A stretch of DNA of 40,940 nt from Cyanobacteria bacterium FACHB-63 (GTDB taxonomy: Bacteria; Cyanobacteriota; Cyanobacteriia; Leptolyngbyales; Leptolyngbyaceae): contig JACJNX010000090.1 in assembly GCA_014695255.1 (NCBI GenBank), positions 1 through 40,940 on the forward strand, in the 5' to 3' direction. Shown here piece by piece: positions 7,788 to 17,351 of this stretch (the stretch's first letter is position 1; every line of letters begins with the position of its first letter). Position numbers and translations under genes: made by a program. The notes under the pieces were generated by a model. That model did not search any database and was not told where the DNA came from. It worked only from the letters and a program-made list of their open reading frames with translations.

Positions 7788-9179
7788 ATGAAAGCTGCCT
7801 CGTTAAATGGTCATCAACCCAAACAAGTTGAGATTCCCCAAGTTTCAGTCATCGAGCCGAAACAAGCCCCGGTCACTACAGCTCAGCCAATCGCCGAACC
7901 CCAAACTGCCCCGGCTGGAGAAAGTCCTGTTCCTGAATCTCCGAAAGCCTCTAAGAATTGGAAGGGTTTGAAGATGGCGTTAGCAGGGCTAGGTGTGGGT
8001 GGTGCGATCGTGGCGGGTGCATTCGGCTACAACTATTGGCAATTTTCCTCAGCGCATCAATCGACGGATAATGCGACTGTCACCGGAAATATTCACTCGA
8101 TCGGTTCACGAGTTTCAGGAACGGTCGAGCAAGTGTTCGTTGAGGACAACCAGGAAGTTGAGATGGGACAACCCCTGATTCGACTGGATCAGCGTGATTA
8201 TCAAATTAAGCTCAGTCAAGCCCAAGCAGATCTTGAAGCCGCTCGCCGGAAAGCAAATTCGGCTCAGTTGAGTATTGCTCTGAACTCGAAGAATGCCGAA
8301 GCTGCGACGAGTCAAGCCCAAGGCGGAATCGGGCAGGCACAAGCCGAGATCGCTTCAGCGCAGGCGCAAGTGTCAGAAGCTCAAGCCGGAGTGCCGCAGG
8401 CACAGGCAGCCCTAGACCAAGCAAACGCCACCTTGCAGAAAACGCAGACTGATTTCAATCGATTCCAGTCGCTCTTTAGTTCTGGCGCGGTGTCGCAGCG
8501 CGATTTAGACTCGGCACGGCAAGCATATGAAGTCGCCAGAGCACAGCGTGATGCGGCTTCACAAGGAGTCCGCCAAGCCCAAGCGAAGGTGGCTCAAGCT
8601 CACCAAGCTGTTGCTAATGCAGAGTCAGGCTTGAATACTTCGCAAGGCGGTATCGAACAAGCTCAAGCGAAAGGCGTTCAAACGGAAGTGAGCCGCGCCG
8701 ATTATCAAACCGCACAGGCTGCGATCGCTCAAGCGCAAACTGCATTAAAGAATGCGGCTCAGCAGCTCTCCTACACTTCGATTACGGCTCCTGTGAATGG
8801 AAGAATCGGACGGAAGAATGTGCAAGTGGGTCAGCAAGTGCAACTGGGAGCGCCGTTACTCGCGATCGTGGATGATCAGTATTGGGTGACTGCAAACTTC
8901 AAGGAAACGCAGTTAGAGAAGATGCGTCCGGGACAAAAGGCTGAAATTAAGCTGGATTCGTTCCCGCATCACACCTTTACTGGGCGAGTTGAAAGCTTGT
9001 CTCCGGCATCGGGTGCTCAGTTTGCCTTACTGCCGCCGGATAATGCGACGGGTAACTTTACCAAGGTCGTGCAGCGAATTCCGGTGCGGGTGGTGTTCGA
9101 TCGTGAAAGCGTTCGAGGATTCGAGCAAGCGATCACACCGGGAATGTCGGCAGAAGTCACGGTTGAGACGGGTAAGTAA
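7788..9179 (+). CDS. HlyD/EmrA family efflux membrane-fusion protein
   Basis: A 463-residue periplasmic adaptor. A proline-rich cytoplasmic N-terminus of about 60 residues is followed by one transmembrane helix (LKMALAGLGVGGAIVAGAFGY). Next come a first lipoyl half (STDNATVTGNIHSIGSRVSG), a long Ala/Gln-rich coiled-coil hairpin of roughly 180 residues, the second lipoyl half (SITAPVNGRIGRKNVQVGQQV) and a beta-barrel (YWVTANFKETQLEKMRPGQ), which is characteristic of EmrA. Such proteins link an inner-membrane MFS pump to an outer-membrane channel for export of drugs or metabolites. No pump gene is adjacent, so it is an orphan here. I prefer the ATG at 7788 to a GTG four codons earlier. The upstream inverted repeat may be its operator. 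Confidence 0.88.
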   Translation: MKAASLNGHQPKQVEIPQVSVIEPKQAPVTTAQPIAEPQTAPAGESPVPESPKASKNWKGLKMALAGLGVGGAIVAGAFGYNYWQFSSAHQSTDNATVTGNIHSIGSRVSGTVEQVFVEDNQEVEMGQPLIRLDQRDYQIKLSQAQADLEAARRKANSAQLSIALNSKNAEAATSQAQGGIGQAQAEIASAQAQVSEAQAGVPQAQAALDQANATLQKTQTDFNRFQSLFSSGAVSQRDLDSARQAYEVARAQRDAASQGVRQAQAKVAQAHQAVANAESGLNTSQGGIEQAQAKGVQTEVSRADYQTAQAAIAQAQTALKNAAQQLSYTSITAPVNGRIGRKNVQVGQQVQLGAPLLAIVDDQYWVTANFKETQLEKMRPGQKAEIKLDSFPHHTFTGRVESLSPASGAQFALLPPDNATGNFTKVVQRIPVRVVFDRESVRGFEQAITPGMSAEVTVETGK

Positions 9180-9182
9180 ATG

Positions 9183-9214
9183 AAAAAGGGGCGATCAACG
9201 ATCGCCCTTATTTT
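9183..9214. terminator. Bidirectional intrinsic terminator between hlyD-like gene and ssb
   Basis: GGGCGATC (9189-9196) and GATCGCCC (9200-9207) form an 8-bp stem with a 3-base loop. There is an A5 run on the left and TTATTTT on the right, so it can end transcripts from both converging genes. Confidence 0.75.
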
Positions 9215-9572
9215 ATGCCGCTTCAGGCTCCTCTTCTTTGACGCGATCGAGATGCACATCTAAAACATTCATTTCTAGTCCGGCTCTCGGCACGTTTCCA
9301 ACACTAGAGATATAAGGATTGGGTTCGACTGATCCGGTACAGATGACTAGCGATCCTTTCTTTAGATATGGGAGTGCCCGCCAAGCGGCTGATTTTTCCC
9401 AAATACTGAGCGACACGGTAAACGACTCTTCCCGATTGCGGGACTTGCGAACATAAAGCGCTACGTTTGCGACCTGAGCGGCTCTGCCGTCTTTTAGCGT
9501 TACTGTTTTTACGCTGGCATCGGCGGCGAGATTGCCGCTGACAATCCACTGGTTGAGTCCCGCGCTCGACAT
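9213..9572 (-). CDS. ssb: Single-stranded DNA-binding protein
   Basis: A 119-residue OB-fold protein of the SSB family. The opening (LNQWIVSGNLAADASVKTV) and the central strand pair (EESFTVSLSIWEKSAAWRALPYLKKGSLVICTGSV) are characteristic. It is shorter than Escherichia coli SSB (about 178 residues): the acidic partner-binding tail DDDIPF is missing, and the protein ends in EEEPEAA. Such short SSBs are usual in cyanobacteria. It would coat single-stranded DNA during replication, repair or recombination. The gene lies downstream of chlH on the same strand, but a strong terminator at 9631-9659 separates them, so it probably has its own promoter in the short gap. Confidence 0.88.
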   Translation of the reverse strand: MSSAGLNQWIVSGNLAADASVKTVTLKDGRAAQVANVALYVRKSRNREESFTVSLSIWEKSAAWRALPYLKKGSLVICTGSVEPNPYISSVGNVPRAGLEMNVLDVHLDRVKEEEPEAA

Positions 9573-9630
9573 AAAGCTTCCTCTTTGCTGGGGTTTAATT
9601 CAGAGTGCCCAGTGATCAGAGGTTAGACAC

Positions 9631-9659
9631 AAAAAAAGAGGCACAATTGATCGTGCCTC
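9631..9659 (-). terminator. Intrinsic terminator of chlH
   Basis: On the minus strand GAGGCAC (9659-9653) and GTGCCTC (9644-9638) form a 7-bp stem around an 8-base loop, followed by seven T residues (9637-9631). It lies 22 bases after the chlH stop codon. Confidence 0.88.
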
Positions 9660-9680
9660 CTAAGACTATTTCAAGGTGAA

Positions 9681-12600
9681 TTACTCAACGCCTTCGATTC
9701 GATCTTCGACTTCTTGATAGAGTTCGCGGAGTCGATCGAGGTTTTCTTCGCTGGTTTCCCAATAGCCGCGACCGTTGGCTTCGAGCAAGGTTGTCACCAT
9801 CTTGCGGAATGAGTTGGGATTGAGGTCTAGCAGACGCTTGCACATTTCCTCGTCTTTGAAGAACGTGGTGTTAGTGTCTTCGTAAACCCAGTTATCGACT
9901 GCATTCGCGGTAGCTGACCAGCCCATTGTGTTGACTAATCGCTTCGATAGTTCCCGGACTCCTTCGTATCCGTGGCTCAACATGCCCTCATACCATTTGG
10001 GATTGAGCATTTTGGTACGGGCATCGAGTCGTACCGTCTCAGAAAGGGTACGAATCTGAGCATTGGCGGTCGTGGTGTCTGCCATGTAAGAAGCAGGCAT
10101 CTTACCGTCATCACGCAGTCGAGACACAATCTTTGTTGGGTCAGAATCGTAGTAGTGCGAGACATCAGTAAGCGAGATCTCAGAAGAATCAAGGTTCTGA
10201 AAGGTCATGTCGGCAGTCTTCAGCGAGGCGCGGAACAACTGCTCGTTTTGTTCCATCATTCCAGGATTGTCCGAGGAGAAGGCGAACCCTTTGCGTGCGA
10301 GGTACATATTTTGTAGTTCCTCTTCGTTTTCCCAGGTGCCATTCTCAACCGCTAAATTGATGTTTGACGAGTACGAACCGGAAGCGTTGGAGAACACGCG
10401 GGTTGCCGCTTGACGCAGGTTGATTCCGAGTTCGTCGGCTTGCTTCATCGCGTGTTTGCGAACGAAGTTCATCTCTAACGGTTCCTCGGCTTCGGCTGCC
10501 ATTTTGACCGCTCGATCGAGCAATGCCATTTGGTTAATGAACAAGTCACGGAACACACCGGAGCAGTTAACGACGACATCGATCCGAGGTCTGCCCAACT
10601 CTTCGAGCGGAATCAGTTCAAGCTTGTTGATGCGTCCGAGTGAATCTGGCATCGGGCGAACACCAACCATCCAGAGAATCTGCGCGAGAGATTCACCATA
10701 GGTTTTGATGTTGTCGGTTCCCCAAAGAACGCAAGCGATCGTTTCAGGGTAATCGCCATTGTTTTCTGCACATTGACGAGCGATCAGACGATCGACCACA
10801 ATTTTTGCCGACTTGACGGCTGCGGCAGTCGGAATCGATTGCGGATCAAGCGCATGAATGTTCTTTCCAGTGGGTAAGACATCCGGGTTCCGAATCGGGT
10901 CGCCACCTGGTCCCGGAATGATGTATTCTCCTTCGAGTGCGGTGAGCAATGCACCCAATTCATTATCTGCAACGACTTGTTTGAGGCAGAACTGCAAGAA
11001 CTCGACCAACGGCTTCATTGCTTCTTGATCCACATTCGCGTAGCCTGCTTCTTGGAGTGCTTCGATCCAAGGCTCTTTCTTGCCGCCGAAGTTGAACAGA
11101 TTACCCAACATCGAAGTTTTAGAAACGCGACCGTCTTGATCGACTTGGGCTTTTACCATTGCAGTCACCGCCGCACGAGTCGCTTGATTGATGTCGTTTA
11201 ACAGTTGCACATCGTCGAGCACGCCTCGATCGCTGTTCTGGAAAATCTCATCAATGTCGCGGTTCAAGCTATTCGCAATGATCCGAGGCAAGCTCACCAT
11301 GTTTTCTTCAGGTCGATCAAGGCTAGCAATGTTCACTAGCGTTGCGATCGCTTCATCGGCTGAGGGTGGCTTACCAATGACGTGCAATCCACAAGGTAAC
11401 AGTCGCGATTCGATTTCCATCAGTTTGATGTAGACCTTACCGACGATCGTGTCTCGCTCTTCTTGCGTCAGTTCAGCGGCATTGTCCGGGAATGTGATGT
11501 CTTTATCAAGGTTACAAATGCGAGCTTTGTCCATGATCGTATCGACAATCTGAACACCCCGTCCGGAGTCTTTCAGCGTTTGATAAGAGCCGACTAATTC
11601 GCTGAGTTCTTTTAGACCTTTGTACAGTCCAGCATTCTCAGCAGGTGGAGTTAGGTAGCTAATCGTTTCGGCATACGATCGACGTTTAGCGATCGTTGCT
11701 TCTGATGGATTGTTCGCGGCATAGTAATACAGGTTCGGAATCGTACCGATCAAGCTATCCGGGTAGCATTCCTCAGACATTCCAATCTGCTTACCGGGCA
11801 TGAATTCGAGCGATCCATGGGTTCCAAAGTGCAGCACTGCATCCGCTTTCCAGATTTTCTCTAGATAGGTGTAGTAAGCTGCGAATCCGTGGTGGGGACT
11901 TGCCGATCGCGAGAACAATAGCCGCATCGGGTCGCCTTCATATCCAAAGGTCGGCTGAACTCCGATGAAGACATTACCGAACGACTTTCCATACACTAAT
12001 AGATTCTGTCCATCAGTGTTGAGATGTCCAGGAGCAGGACCCCAAGACGGAATCAATCGTTCATGGTACGGGGTAAGCTCCTCGTACTCTGGCACCGACA
12101 TTTTGTAGGCGATGTTGAGTTCTGGGCTGTTGTACTGTGCTCGCGCATCATGCAGCACTTCCAGCATCAACGCTTCCGCCGATTCCGGAAAATCTTGGAC
12201 ATCGTAGCCGTTTTGCTTCAGCGACTCCAGCACTTTATGAATAGAGCCGAACACATCAAGGTAAGCTGCCGTTCCCACATTTCCTTTATCTGGCGGGAAG
12301 CTAAACACGGTGATCGCAACTCGCTTATGCAGTTTCGGCTTGCGGCGCAAGTTTGCCCACTTAAGAGCGCGTTGTGCGATCGCCTCGACTCGATCTTGCA
12401 GGGCGATCGCTTTTCCGGTTGCGCCATCTCGACCCGAAACGATAATCGGTTCGATCGCACCATCGAGTTCCGGTAGCGCAATTTGCAGCGCCACTTGAAT
12501 CGGGTGTAAACCGAGTTCGCTATCTTGCCATTCTTCGGTAGTTTGGAAGACGAGCGGCAATGCCACCATGTACGGGCGATTCAGACGACGCAGAGCTTCG

Positions 12601-13655
12601 ATCGCTTTCGGGTGATCCTGACGAGCGGGACCCCCAACCAGCGCAAATCCGGTGAGCGACACGACCACATCGACGATCGAGCCTCCGGTAATCGGATCAT
12701 AAAAGAAGGCATCCACAGGCTTCGAGAAGTCCAAGCCTCCGGCAAACACCGGAATTACCCGCGCTCCCATCGATTCGATTTCTTGCACCATTGCCACATA
12801 GTGAGCATCGTCACCTGTCACTAAGTGCGTTCTTTGCAGCACTAAGCCAACGGTTGGAACAAGCGGATCGCGCATATCTTCTCGAATATCTTTGCGCGAG
12901 TTAAACCAGTTCAGATACTCTTTGAGATCCTCGAACATGGCTGGAGCCATCGGATGCCAAATACCCAGATCCGGGAAAACTTGCGGATCTTGAACTTCGC
13001 CTCCGACTTCACCCTTAAACACATACTTATCTGCCAACATCAGCAGGAAGTTTTCCAGGTTCTCAGCGTTGCCACCTAGCCAATACTGGAAACTCAGCAT
13101 AAAATTGCGAGCATCCTGCGCCTTGTCCATTGGCAGATATTTCAGCACTTTCGGCAGTGTATTCAAGAGCTTTAGCATTGCGTCTTGGAAGCCTGCGCCA
13201 GAGTTTTCCTTGCGCTTCTTCATAAACTGCGCGATCGCGCTCTTCGATTGCCCTAACTGTGCCATCGAGAAGCTGCCTAATTTATTCAGGCGCATCACCT
13301 GTGGCATCGACGGGAAGACGACTGCGGCATCTAAGCGATCGCGATGCGGCTCGACTGCGGCAACGACTTTCTCAGCTAAATCTTCAAGAAAGATCAGTGA
13401 AGCAATGAAAATATTCGCTTCAGAAACATCTTTCTCAAAGGCTGCATAGTTCTCCGGGTTACGGAGTTCTTCGATCAGATAGCCACTGATTTCGACCGCA
13501 ATTTTCGGATGATTCGCGTTAATTGATCGGACGGCGGCGGAGAGCGCACTTTGATATTGTGGCTCTAACACGACATAGACCACCTTGAGTAAAGACCGCC
13601 CTGTTAAGTCCTCAGGAACAATGTGTCGAACGGTGGGCTTGACGTGAGTGAACAT
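9681..13655 (-). CDS. chlH: Magnesium chelatase subunit H
   Basis: A 1324-residue protein matching the large porphyrin-binding subunit of magnesium chelatase (usual length about 1330). With ChlI and ChlD it inserts Mg2+ into protoporphyrin IX, the first committed step of chlorophyll synthesis. Recognisable blocks include the N-terminal [15 protein letters not shown], the central [19 protein letters not shown] with its conserved histidines, [20 protein letters not shown] and the C-terminal [16 protein letters not shown]. The frame stays open for 69 codons upstream (to 13862), but the conserved protein starts at the ATG at 13655. That ATG has AAGGAG nine bases before it, and the upstream residues show no family similarity I can see. 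A candidate RpaB-dependent promoter lies about 200 bases upstream. Confidence 0.96.
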   Translation of the reverse strand: MFTHVKPTVRHIVPEDLTGRSLLKVVYVVLEPQYQSALSAAVRSINANHPKIAVEISGYLIEELRNPENYAAFEKDVSEANIFIASLIFLEDLAEKVVAAVEPHRDRLDAAVVFPSMPQVMRLNKLGSFSMAQLGQSKSAIAQFMKKRKENSGAGFQDAMLKLLNTLPKVLKYLPMDKAQDARNFMLSFQYWLGGNAENLENFLLMLADKYVFKGEVGGEVQDPQVFPDLGIWHPMAPAMFEDLKEYLNWFNSRKDIREDMRDPLVPTVGLVLQRTHLVTGDDAHYVAMVQEIESMGARVIPVFAGGLDFSKPVDAFFYDPITGGSIVDVVVSLTGFALVGGPARQDHPKAIEALRRLNRPYMVALPLVFQTTEEWQDSELGLHPIQVALQIALPELDGAIEPIIVSGRDGATGKAIALQDRVEAIAQRALKWANLRRKPKLHKRVAITVFSFPPDKGNVGTAAYLDVFGSIHKVLESLKQNGYDVQDFPESAEALMLEVLHDARAQYNSPELNIAYKMSVPEYEELTPYHERLIPSWGPAPGHLNTDGQNLLVYGKSFGNVFIGVQPTFGYEGDPMRLLFSRSASPHHGFAAYYTYLEKIWKADAVLHFGTHGSLEFMPGKQIGMSEECYPDSLIGTIPNLYYYAANNPSEATIAKRRSYAETISYLTPPAENAGLYKGLKELSELVGSYQTLKDSGRGVQIVDTIMDKARICNLDKDITFPDNAAELTQEERDTIVGKVYIKLMEIESRLLPCGLHVIGKPPSADEAIATLVNIASLDRPEENMVSLPRIIANSLNRDIDEIFQNSDRGVLDDVQLLNDINQATRAAVTAMVKAQVDQDGRVSKTSMLGNLFNFGGKKEPWIEALQEAGYANVDQEAMKPLVEFLQFCLKQVVADNELGALLTALEGEYIIPGPGGDPIRNPDVLPTGKNIHALDPQSIPTAAAVKSAKIVVDRLIARQCAENNGDYPETIACVLWGTDNIKTYGESLAQILWMVGVRPMPDSLGRINKLELIPLEELGRPRIDVVVNCSGVFRDLFINQMALLDRAVKMAAEAEEPLEMNFVRKHAMKQADELGINLRQAATRVFSNASGSYSSNINLAVENGTWENEEELQNMYLARKGFAFSSDNPGMMEQNEQLFRASLKTADMTFQNLDSSEISLTDVSHYYDSDPTKIVSRLRDDGKMPASYMADTTTANAQIRTLSETVRLDARTKMLNPKWYEGMLSHGYEGVRELSKRLVNTMGWSATANAVDNWVYEDTNTTFFKDEEMCKRLLDLNPNSFRKMVTTLLEANGRGYWETSEENLDRLRELYQEVEDRIEGVE

Positions 13656-13848
13656 TCGCTCAGACTCCTTGTATGCGTGTTCTTTTGTTAAAACAGCGAA
13701 CCAAGCACCCAGTTCAGATCTGAACCTGAACCAAGCTAGAGAATGTAACGCTTTATGAAGCAATCTTCTCGGCTTAGCGATCGCAAAATGGATTTCATCT
13801 ACATTTGTGTTTTTACCAGAAAACGTATGCAGAAAGAGCATTTCGGCG
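13656..13848 (-). other. Long 5' leader region of chlH
   Basis: About 190 bases would be transcribed ahead of chlH if the candidate promoter at 13849-13854 is used. The chlH frame is open through it, but I see no conserved peptide, hairpin-plus-T-run terminator or known riboswitch. Confidence 0.35.
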
Positions 13849-13905
13849 CTTATCTGACACAAATTGATAAAAAACCTGCAATTTTTTGTTACCTAGCGTT
13901 ACAGA
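13849..13905 (-). promoter_or_regulatory. Candidate chlH promoter with HLR1-like RpaB site
   Basis: GTTACCTA (13888-13895) and GTTACAGA (13898-13905), read on the plus strand, are two 8-base direct repeats two bases apart. Each fits the HLR1 half-site (G/T)TTACA(T/A)(T/A) at seven of eight positions. On the minus strand a GATAAG -10-like hexamer lies at 13854-13849, which would put the repeats near -63 to -46. That is where RpaB is reported to act as an activator. No -35 TTGACA is present, as expected for an activator-dependent promoter. The match is by eye. Confidence 0.45.
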
Positions 13906-13963
13906 AATTTGAGGATCGTTTATTCTTTTGTTAATCTTTCTTCAAGATTTATTGTTACAAATC

Positions 13964-14341
13964 TTAATCTTTTACTTCTGAGTCTTTCAGAATGACTTGC
14001 TGTACCCAATCTGGCAATCGCTCTGCTCGACCCAGAATCGACATTGAAAAGCCGACGACCATCAAGCTACTGACGATCGCAATGAACGGGGAATGTTTTG
14101 CAATCCCGGAATCCCTCAGGATTCTGGCGATTGGGCGACTTTGCCTGCGGAGTTGCTGACTCGATAATTTTTTCACCCGAAAGGGATCGCGTACATAATG
14201 ACCGCTCAAGCTGACGACGAGGCGCGATCGGCAATGCGGGCAGGTAAGCAAACCACCCACCGATTTAACGGAAGGCAATCCACCAACGCGATGGCAAACC
14301 GGACAAGCATTAGAACCGCGATCAAAGGTATCAGCATTCAT
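13964..14341 (-). CDS. Zinc-ribbon, single-pass membrane protein of unknown function
   Basis: A 125-residue protein. Cys13/Cys16 (CPVC) and Cys34/Cys37 (CPHC) form a probable zinc ribbon. A basic linker follows (residues 50-80), then one hydrophobic helix at about 85-104 (FIAIVSSLMVVGFSMSILG) and a short tail. There is no signal peptide, so the zinc ribbon would face the cytoplasm if the positive-inside rule holds. It resembles small conserved cyanobacterial proteins without known function. It lies upstream of chlH on the same strand, about 300 bases away, with the chlH promoter candidate in between, so a functional link is not shown. Confidence 0.65.
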   Translation of the reverse strand: MNADTFDRGSNACPVCHRVGGLPSVKSVGGLLTCPHCRSRLVVSLSGHYVRDPFRVKKLSSQQLRRQSRPIARILRDSGIAKHSPFIAIVSSLMVVGFSMSILGRAERLPDWVQQVILKDSEVKD

Positions 14342-14562
14342 TGGACGCAGGAAAGCAGCAGGACAACAGGGTTAAGGTTGCTAAAGGCGCTTTTCTTAAA
14401 TAGGGAAATGTGAACTAGGGCAAATCCTATTCAGACTTAAGTAATGGAGCGGATGAGATTTTGAACTATTTGAACTAACTAATTTAGTTATAACCAGTCT
14501 ACCCGCCATTGATAAGATCGACAGAAATTGTTCGGCAAGATCGTTGAAACTTGATACTTCCC

Positions 14563-15039
14563 TCATTCTTCCGAATCATTTCGCCTAGACACGAGGGCAA
14601 TCCGCTCCAAGCGCTTCACCACAACCAGCGTAATTAGAGTCAGCAAGGTTCCCAGAACGGTAAGCTGCCAAAGTCCTGCTCCAGCCGTGATGCCCAAGGC
14701 GGCTGTGACCCAAATCGAGGCAGCAGAAGTTAAGCCTTTGACTTCCTGTCCATTTTTGTTGGGGCGCGATCGATGCAAAATTTCTCCGGCTCCCAAAAAT
14801 CCAACACCCGTCGCTACACCTTGAATCGTGCGGCTTAAGCCATCGGCTGAACCGCTCACTTGGATCGGGACGAGAATGAACAAGGCAGACCCCAGGCTGA
14901 CGAGCATGTGGGTTCTAAGTCCCCCTGCTTTGTGGCGCTGCTGACGCTCCCAGCCGATCGCGCCGCCTGCGACGATCGCGCTTCCTAATCGAAATAACAA
15001 TCCGCCCCAGTTGTGAATATCGATCAAATAGTTCGCCAT
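14563..15039 (-). CDS. MgtC/SapB family membrane protein
   Basis: A 158-residue integral membrane protein with about four hydrophobic helices. It carries the family signatures RLGSAIVAGGAIGWERQ, AGGLRTHMLVSLGSALF, IQGVATGVGFLGAGEIL and VKGLTSAASIWVTAALG. MgtC-like proteins are linked to growth at low Mg2+ and, in Salmonella, to inhibition of the F1Fo ATP synthase; the cyanobacterial role is unsettled. The length fits the short form without the C-terminal ACT-like domain. About 220 bases without a recognisable feature separate it from the zinc-ribbon gene on the same strand. Confidence 0.88.
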   Translation of the reverse strand: MANYLIDIHNWGGLLFRLGSAIVAGGAIGWERQQRHKAGGLRTHMLVSLGSALFILVPIQVSGSADGLSRTIQGVATGVGFLGAGEILHRSRPNKNGQEVKGLTSAASIWVTAALGITAGAGLWQLTVLGTLLTLITLVVVKRLERIALVSRRNDSEE

Positions 15040-15325
15040 AACCTATAAACATTTACCATCACAAAATATTGACGCAAGAAACCAAGAACAATTCTCATGG
15101 TCTCCTATTTCTTTTGATAACAACCTAATGATTTGATCGTATCCAAGACATTTTTTTGGCTGTAGAAATCATTACCAAATTTAACTCCATTATCTAGGGA
15201 ACTCCACCCACAGAACGGGTAGCTTGCCCATAGCGAAAATTAGTTTGTCCTTTTATCGTTTAAATAGGGCTGCGGGTGAAAACCAAAACACAGTAGCGCC
15301 TCTATTCCAATTACGGTCAAAAGTC

Positions 15326-15499
15326 ATGCCTGAATGTCCTTGCTGCTCTGAAAAGCTTTTACGTCACGTTCGTCATGGCAAAGTGTACTGGTTTTGCACT
15401 CATTGTTGGCAAGAAATGCCAAATTTAGAAGCGCTGGTTTATCAAGCTGCGGTCGTACCCAAAGAAAGAGTTGCTAAAAAAGACGCTGTATTAACCTGA
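15326..15499 (+). CDS. Short double-CxxC zinc-finger protein
   Basis: A 57-residue protein with a compact four-cysteine zinc-binding motif: CPCC at residues 4-7 and CTHC at about 25-28, followed by WQEMPNL. The spacing around HVRHGKVYWFCTHC resembles small conserved cyanobacterial proteins found in many genomes. I choose the ATG at 15326 because the motif begins at once. The frame is open to 15224, but those upstream residues are not cysteine-bearing and look like untranslated leader. The function is unknown. It ends 29 bases before the hydroquinone reductase gene on the same strand and may be cotranscribed with it. Confidence 0.6.
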   Translation: MPECPCCSEKLLRHVRHGKVYWFCTHCWQEMPNLEALVYQAAVVPKERVAKKDAVLT

Positions 15500-15528
15500 T
15501 GTTGTTTAGCTAGATTTGGGAGTACGAT

Positions 15529-16494
15529 ATGGCGCTGGGAATGATGGTAGATGGCAAGTGGACAACCGATTGGAATGAACGCGATAACAGCGGGAAATTC
15601 AACCGAACTCCCACAAAGTTTCGTAATTCCATTACTGCTGATGACAAGAGTGGCTTTCCAGCCGCATCAGGTCGATATCACCTTTATATCTCACTTGCTT
15701 GTCCTTGGGCGCATCGCACATTAATTATGCGATCGCTCAAAGGGCTAGAATCTGCGATTGGGCTGTCGATCGTGGATGCAGTATTAAGCGATAAAGGCTG
15801 GTATTTCTCAAACAATTCTGGCGCAATGCCTGATTCTGTAAATCACACTGAATATCTGCAAGAAATCTATCTAAAAGCAGATGAAAAGTACACGGGACGA
15901 ATTACCGTTCCGGTGCTTTGGGATAAAGAGAAACAGACGATCGTTAACAACGAATCTCGCGAAATTATTCGGATGCTTGACACCGAATTTAACGAGTTTG
16001 CAACGCAAGAAATTGATCTTTATCCGCGAGCTTTACGGCAGCGAATTGATGACACGATCGACAAGATTTATACGCCGATTAATAACGGGGTTTATCGATC
16101 GGGATTTGCCACGACTCAAGAAGCTTATGAAGAAGCAGTTAGAGAGCTTTTTCAGAATCTAGATTATTGGGAAACGGTGCTATCAGAGCAGCGATATCTA
16201 TGCGGAAATCAACTCACAGAAGCGGACGTTTGTATGTTTACAACGCTGCTGCGGTTTGATTCAGTGTATTACGGCCATTTCAAGTGTAATGTGCGTCGAA
16301 TTGTCGATTATCCAAATCTATGGAACTACCTGAAAGATCTCTATCAGCATCCACAGATTAAGCCAACCTGCAATCTTGACCACATTAAGCGGCACTACTA
16401 TATGAGTCAAACGCAAATCAACCCGACTCGGATTGTGCCGATCGGACCTGAGATTGATTTCGACGCGCCGCACGATCGATCGCGATTTGCTTAA
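15529..16494 (+). CDS. Glutathionyl-hydroquinone reductase (Xi-class glutathione transferase)
   Basis: A 321-residue protein of the YqjG/ECM4/PcpF group. The thioredoxin-like N-terminal domain carries the CPWA motif with catalytic Cys58 (SLACPWAHRTLIMR). The all-helical C-terminal domain follows (YLCGNQLTEADVCMFTTLLRFD, then LWNYLKDLYQHP). These enzymes use glutathione to reduce S-glutathionyl-hydroquinones and related conjugates in the cytoplasm. Length and motifs are typical. The ATG at 15529 has GGGAG six bases upstream. Its stop codon overlaps the stop codon of the convergent coiled-coil gene (16491-16494). Confidence 0.93.
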   Translation: MALGMMVDGKWTTDWNERDNSGKFNRTPTKFRNSITADDKSGFPAASGRYHLYISLACPWAHRTLIMRSLKGLESAIGLSIVDAVLSDKGWYFSNNSGAMPDSVNHTEYLQEIYLKADEKYTGRITVPVLWDKEKQTIVNNESREIIRMLDTEFNEFATQEIDLYPRALRQRIDDTIDKIYTPINNGVYRSGFATTQEAYEEAVRELFQNLDYWETVLSEQRYLCGNQLTEADVCMFTTLLRFDSVYYGHFKCNVRRIVDYPNLWNYLKDLYQHPQIKPTCNLDHIKRHYYMSQTQINPTRIVPIGPEIDFDAPHDRSRFA

Positions 16495-17300
16495 TCGAAC
16501 CAGCCAATGTCTTGATCCGAAACCTTGGACGATGCAGGATCGTTCGGAAAAATCGGGTGTGCTAAAGCGGCAGCTTGACGCTTTCTCATGATGTCCTGGT
16601 GACTTCTGAGATCTGCGTTATCTGCTGGAGCCTTTGTCGCTAACTGCGACGGCTTTTCAGGCTGCTTTGCTTTAAGCTGCTGATTTTCTTCGATCAGCTT
16701 CTGGTTGGAGTCTGCAAGTTGTAGCGCGGCTTGTTGGGCTTGTGCGAGGTCAGCGCGAAGCTGCTCCACTTTTTTCCCGTCAGTTTGAAGGTGCTTGTTT
16801 TCTTCTTGAAGGCGCTTGTTTTCTTCAATCAGCTTCTGATTGGCTTCGGCAAGATGTAGCGCGTCTTTTTGGGCTTTGGCAAGCTCAGACTGGAGATGAG
16901 ATGCTTTTTCAGCAGCATTTTTCTCCGAATGTTTGAGCTTATTTTGTAATTGAGTGACTTCTTCAGCGCTGTGCTGATTTTCCGCGAGTAGGTTTTTATT
17001 TTCTTCAGCTAATTTCAGTGCGGTTTGCTGAGCTTCTTCGAGGTCAGACTGAGCTTGATTTGCTTTTTCGAGGTTGGTTTCAAGCGTTTGAGCGATCGCT
17101 GTTTGCTCCTCGATTTGAGTTTGCAACTGTTCGATCGTGTGTTGCAGTTTTTTCTCGTTTTGTTGCGTTTGTTCTAGCTCATGTTTCAAGTCTTCAATTT
17201 TTTCGAGCAGTTCTGCATGATTAGAAGGACTAGCCTCTGGTGCGATCGTCGGAGTTTTGCCGTTTTGCGCGGGTGTTTTTCGCTGCCGTTGCGTTGCCAT
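16491..17300 (-). CDS. Coiled-coil protein with three 24-residue repeats
   Basis: A 269-residue protein that is almost wholly predicted coiled coil between residues 28 and 212, rich in Glu, Lys, Gln and Leu. Three related 24-residue units occur at about 86-109, 139-162 and 184-207; the last two share LAQAQ/LAKAQ followed by QKLIEEN. The ends are low-complexity: a basic, Pro-rich N-terminus and a Pro/Lys-rich linker near 212-222. The last 30 residues (ending DQDIGWFD) look globular or motif-like. There is no signal peptide or membrane segment. The function is unknown; a structural or scaffold role is a guess. It may be cotranscribed with the glutaminase gene, which lies 51 bases upstream on the same strand. 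Confidence 0.7.
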   Translation of the reverse strand: MATQRQRKTPAQNGKTPTIAPEASPSNHAELLEKIEDLKHELEQTQQNEKKLQHTIEQLQTQIEEQTAIAQTLETNLEKANQAQSDLEEAQQTALKLAEENKNLLAENQHSAEEVTQLQNKLKHSEKNAAEKASHLQSELAKAQKDALHLAEANQKLIEENKRLQEENKHLQTDGKKVEQLRADLAQAQQAALQLADSNQKLIEENQQLKAKQPEKPSQLATKAPADNADLRSHQDIMRKRQAAALAHPIFPNDPASSKVSDQDIGWFD

Positions 17301-17351
17301 TGTTCGTTCCCTTAGTTGCTATCTTCAACCCTACACCCGATTCAAGATTGC

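Noticed and set aside
12024-12476. 150-codon plus-strand frame inside chlH, and similar frames in the two kinase genes
   Set aside because: These are antisense shadows of strong genes with unnatural composition (many Arg, Cys, Ser) and no recognisable domain.
13656-13862. 69-codon N-terminal extension of chlH
   Set aside because: The conserved ChlH protein begins at the ATG at 13655 with a good AAGGAG site. The upstream residues show no similarity I recognise and overlap the likely promoter.
15224-15325. 34-codon upstream extension of the zinc-finger mini-protein
   Set aside because: The four-cysteine motif starts directly after the ATG at 15326; the upstream part has no motif and no better ribosome binding site.
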